13,334 nt of DNA from positions 1 to 13,334 of the forward strand of contig USHP01000022.1 in NCBI GenBank assembly GCA_900554625.1, in the 5' to 3' direction. Below, one piece after another: positions 12,289 through 13,334 of the stretch. Position 1 is the stretch's first letter. Each line of letters opens with the position of its first letter. The stretch is from an uncultured Eubacteriales bacterium. Lineage in GTDB: Bacteria > Bacillota > Clostridia > Oscillospirales > Oscillospiraceae. Below the pieces are notes generated by a model. The model was not told the origin of the DNA and made no database searches. It saw only the letters and a program-made list of their open reading frames with translations. The translations under genes and the position numbers were made by a program.

Positions 12289-13334
12289 ATGGAAAGAAAA
12301 GTCGGAACCGTATCCAGAGGCGTCCGCTGCCCCATCATCCGTGAGGGCGACGACCTGGCGAATATCGTCGTTGACAGCGTCCTGGCTGCTGCCGAAAGTG
12401 AAGGTTATGAAATGCGCAACCGGGATGTGGTTGCCGTTACTGAGTCCGTGGTAGCCCGTGCCCAGGGCAACTACGCATCCGTTGATGCCATTGCCACCGA
12501 CATCCGTGCCAAGCTGGGCGGCGGAACCATTGGTGTTATTTTCCCCATCCTCTCCCGGAACCGCTTCGCCATCTGCCTGCGGGGTATTGCCCGTGGTGCA
12601 AAGAAGATCATGCTGATGCTGAGCTATCCTTCCGATGAAGTCGGCAACGAGCTGGTTTCCCTGGACAAGCTGGATGAGGCAAAGATCAATCCCTACTCCG
12701 ATGTACTGACCCTGGAGCGTTATCGTCAGCTCTTCGGCGAGAACCTGCACCCCTTCACCCTGGTGGACTATGTGCAGTACTACTCCGACCTGATTCAGGA
12801 GGAAGGCTGCCAGGTAGAGGTAATCTTCGCTAATGATCCCCGGGTGATCCTGAACTATACCAAGAACGTGCTGACCTGCGACATTCACACCCGTGCCCGC
12901 ACCAAGCGGCTGCTGATTGGCGCCGGTGCTGAGAAGGTCTGCGGTCTGGACGATATCCTCACCGCTCCCGTGGACGGCAGCGGCTGCAACGAAAAGTACG
13001 GTCTGCTGGGCTCCAACAAGTCCACCGAAGACAAGGTCAAGCTCTTCCCCCGGGAGTGCACCGGCCTGGTCAAGGACATTCAGGCCAAGTTCCTGGAAAA
13101 GACCGGCAAGCTGGTGGAAGTCATGGTCTATGGCGACGGTGCCTTCAAGGACCCCGTTGGCAAGATCTGGGAGCTGGCTGACCCCGTGGTTTCCCCTGCC
13201 TACACCTCTGGTCTGGAAGGAACCCCCAATGAGCTGAAGCTGAAGTATCTGGCAGACAACGACTTTGCCGGTCTGTCCGGTGAGGATCTGAAGGCTGCCA
13301 TCGAGGGTGCTATCCGCCAGAAGGACAGCAACCT
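12289..13334 (+). CDS. Coenzyme F420-0:gamma-glutamyl ligase family protein (CofE-like), C-terminally cut
   Basis: The frame is open from the ATG at 12289 to the window edge, giving 348 residues without a stop; the end lies outside. GAGG lies eight bases upstream. The N-terminal half resembles the CofE/FbiB ligase fold: an early VGTVSRGVRCPIIREGDDL, then DVVAVTESVVARAQGNY (46-62), which corresponds to the 'needed for ligase' strand-helix of CofE. Later come DIHTRARTKRLLIGAG, APVDGSGCNEKYGLLGSNKS, and VMVYGDGAFKDPVGKIWELA (278-297), similar to the metal- and phosphate-binding acidic loops. CofE adds glutamate to F420-0 in archaea and actinobacteria. Clostridia carrying this longer homologue mostly lack known F420 synthesis, so the real substrate here is uncertain. 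It has its own promoter with a palindromic spacer. Confidence 0.75.
   Translation, partial: MERKVGTVSRGVRCPIIREGDDLANIVVDSVLAAAESEGYEMRNRDVVAVTESVVARAQGNYASVDAIATDIRAKLGGGTIGVIFPILSRNRFAICLRGIARGAKKIMLMLSYPSDEVGNELVSLDKLDEAKINPYSDVLTLERYRQLFGENLHPFTLVDYVQYYSDLIQEEGCQVEVIFANDPRVILNYTKNVLTCDIHTRARTKRLLIGAGAEKVCGLDDILTAPVDGSGCNEKYGLLGSNKSTEDKVKLFPRECTGLVKDIQAKFLEKTGKLVEVMVYGDGAFKDPVGKIWELADPVVSPAYTSGLEGTPNELKLKYLADNDFAGLSGEDLKAAIEGAIRQKDSN

Noticed and set aside
12229..12888. Minus-strand open frame opposite the CofE-like gene
   Set aside because: The plus frame is open to the window edge with recognisable ligase motifs, and the minus frame has no promoter or ribosome binding site.

Overview
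The window comes from a spore-forming member of the class Clostridia, most likely an Oscillospirales gut bacterium. The evidence is the spoIIGA-sigE sporulation pair, SigA-type promoters with strong AGGAGG ribosome binding sites, compact co-directional operons ended by GC-rich hairpins, a moderately GC-rich coding bias, and Firmicutes-typical families (DUF975, DUF951, DUF4179-like, DUF6773, Rex, DegV). Genus cannot be fixed from the sequence alone.

Layout. Bases 1-958 are the right part of an IS3-family (IS150-like) insertion sequence: the end of orfA, a putative -1 frameshift site, orfB with its DDE residues, and the right inverted repeat. It abuts what looks like the 3' half of a terminator hairpin. 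A plus-strand DUF975 membrane protein follows (1041-1709). It converges on a minus-strand block that reads right to left: rarA-DUF951 (7478-6013), spoIIGA-sigE (5861-4366), rex (4290-3640), and an ECF sigma factor overlapping a DUF4179-like anti-sigma candidate (3509-1747). rarA is divergent from a plus-strand pair, a small XRE regulator overlapping a DUF6773 membrane protein (7671-8325). A two-way terminator separates that pair from a minus-strand metal-related operon (10543-8391). This encodes a COG0523 (CobW-like) GTPase carrying three copies of a 28-residue His/Cys repeat, followed by a second P-loop protein apparently fused to a YcgQ/DUF1980-like domain. Divergently, a near-perfect consensus promoter drives a MarR regulator and a DegV fatty-acid-binding protein (10737-12081). 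The last gene, cut by the window edge, is a CofE-like F420-0:gamma-glutamyl ligase family protein.

How the parts work together. SpoIIGA is the membrane protease that activates pro-SigE, and both are intact, so mother-cell sporulation control is encoded here. Rex (NADH/NAD+ sensing) sits directly after sigE with its own promoter, embedded in a large inverted repeat. The ECF/anti-sigma pair looks like a one-step envelope-signal switch. The CobW pair is the most distinctive locus: a metal-binding GTPase, a partner that links COG0523 to the YcgR/YcgQ family, and a 15-bp palindrome directly on the -10 element, together resembling a metalloregulated zinc (or other divalent metal) allocation module. 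I found no tRNA, rRNA, CRISPR array or prophage, and no gene-free stretch over 300 bases.
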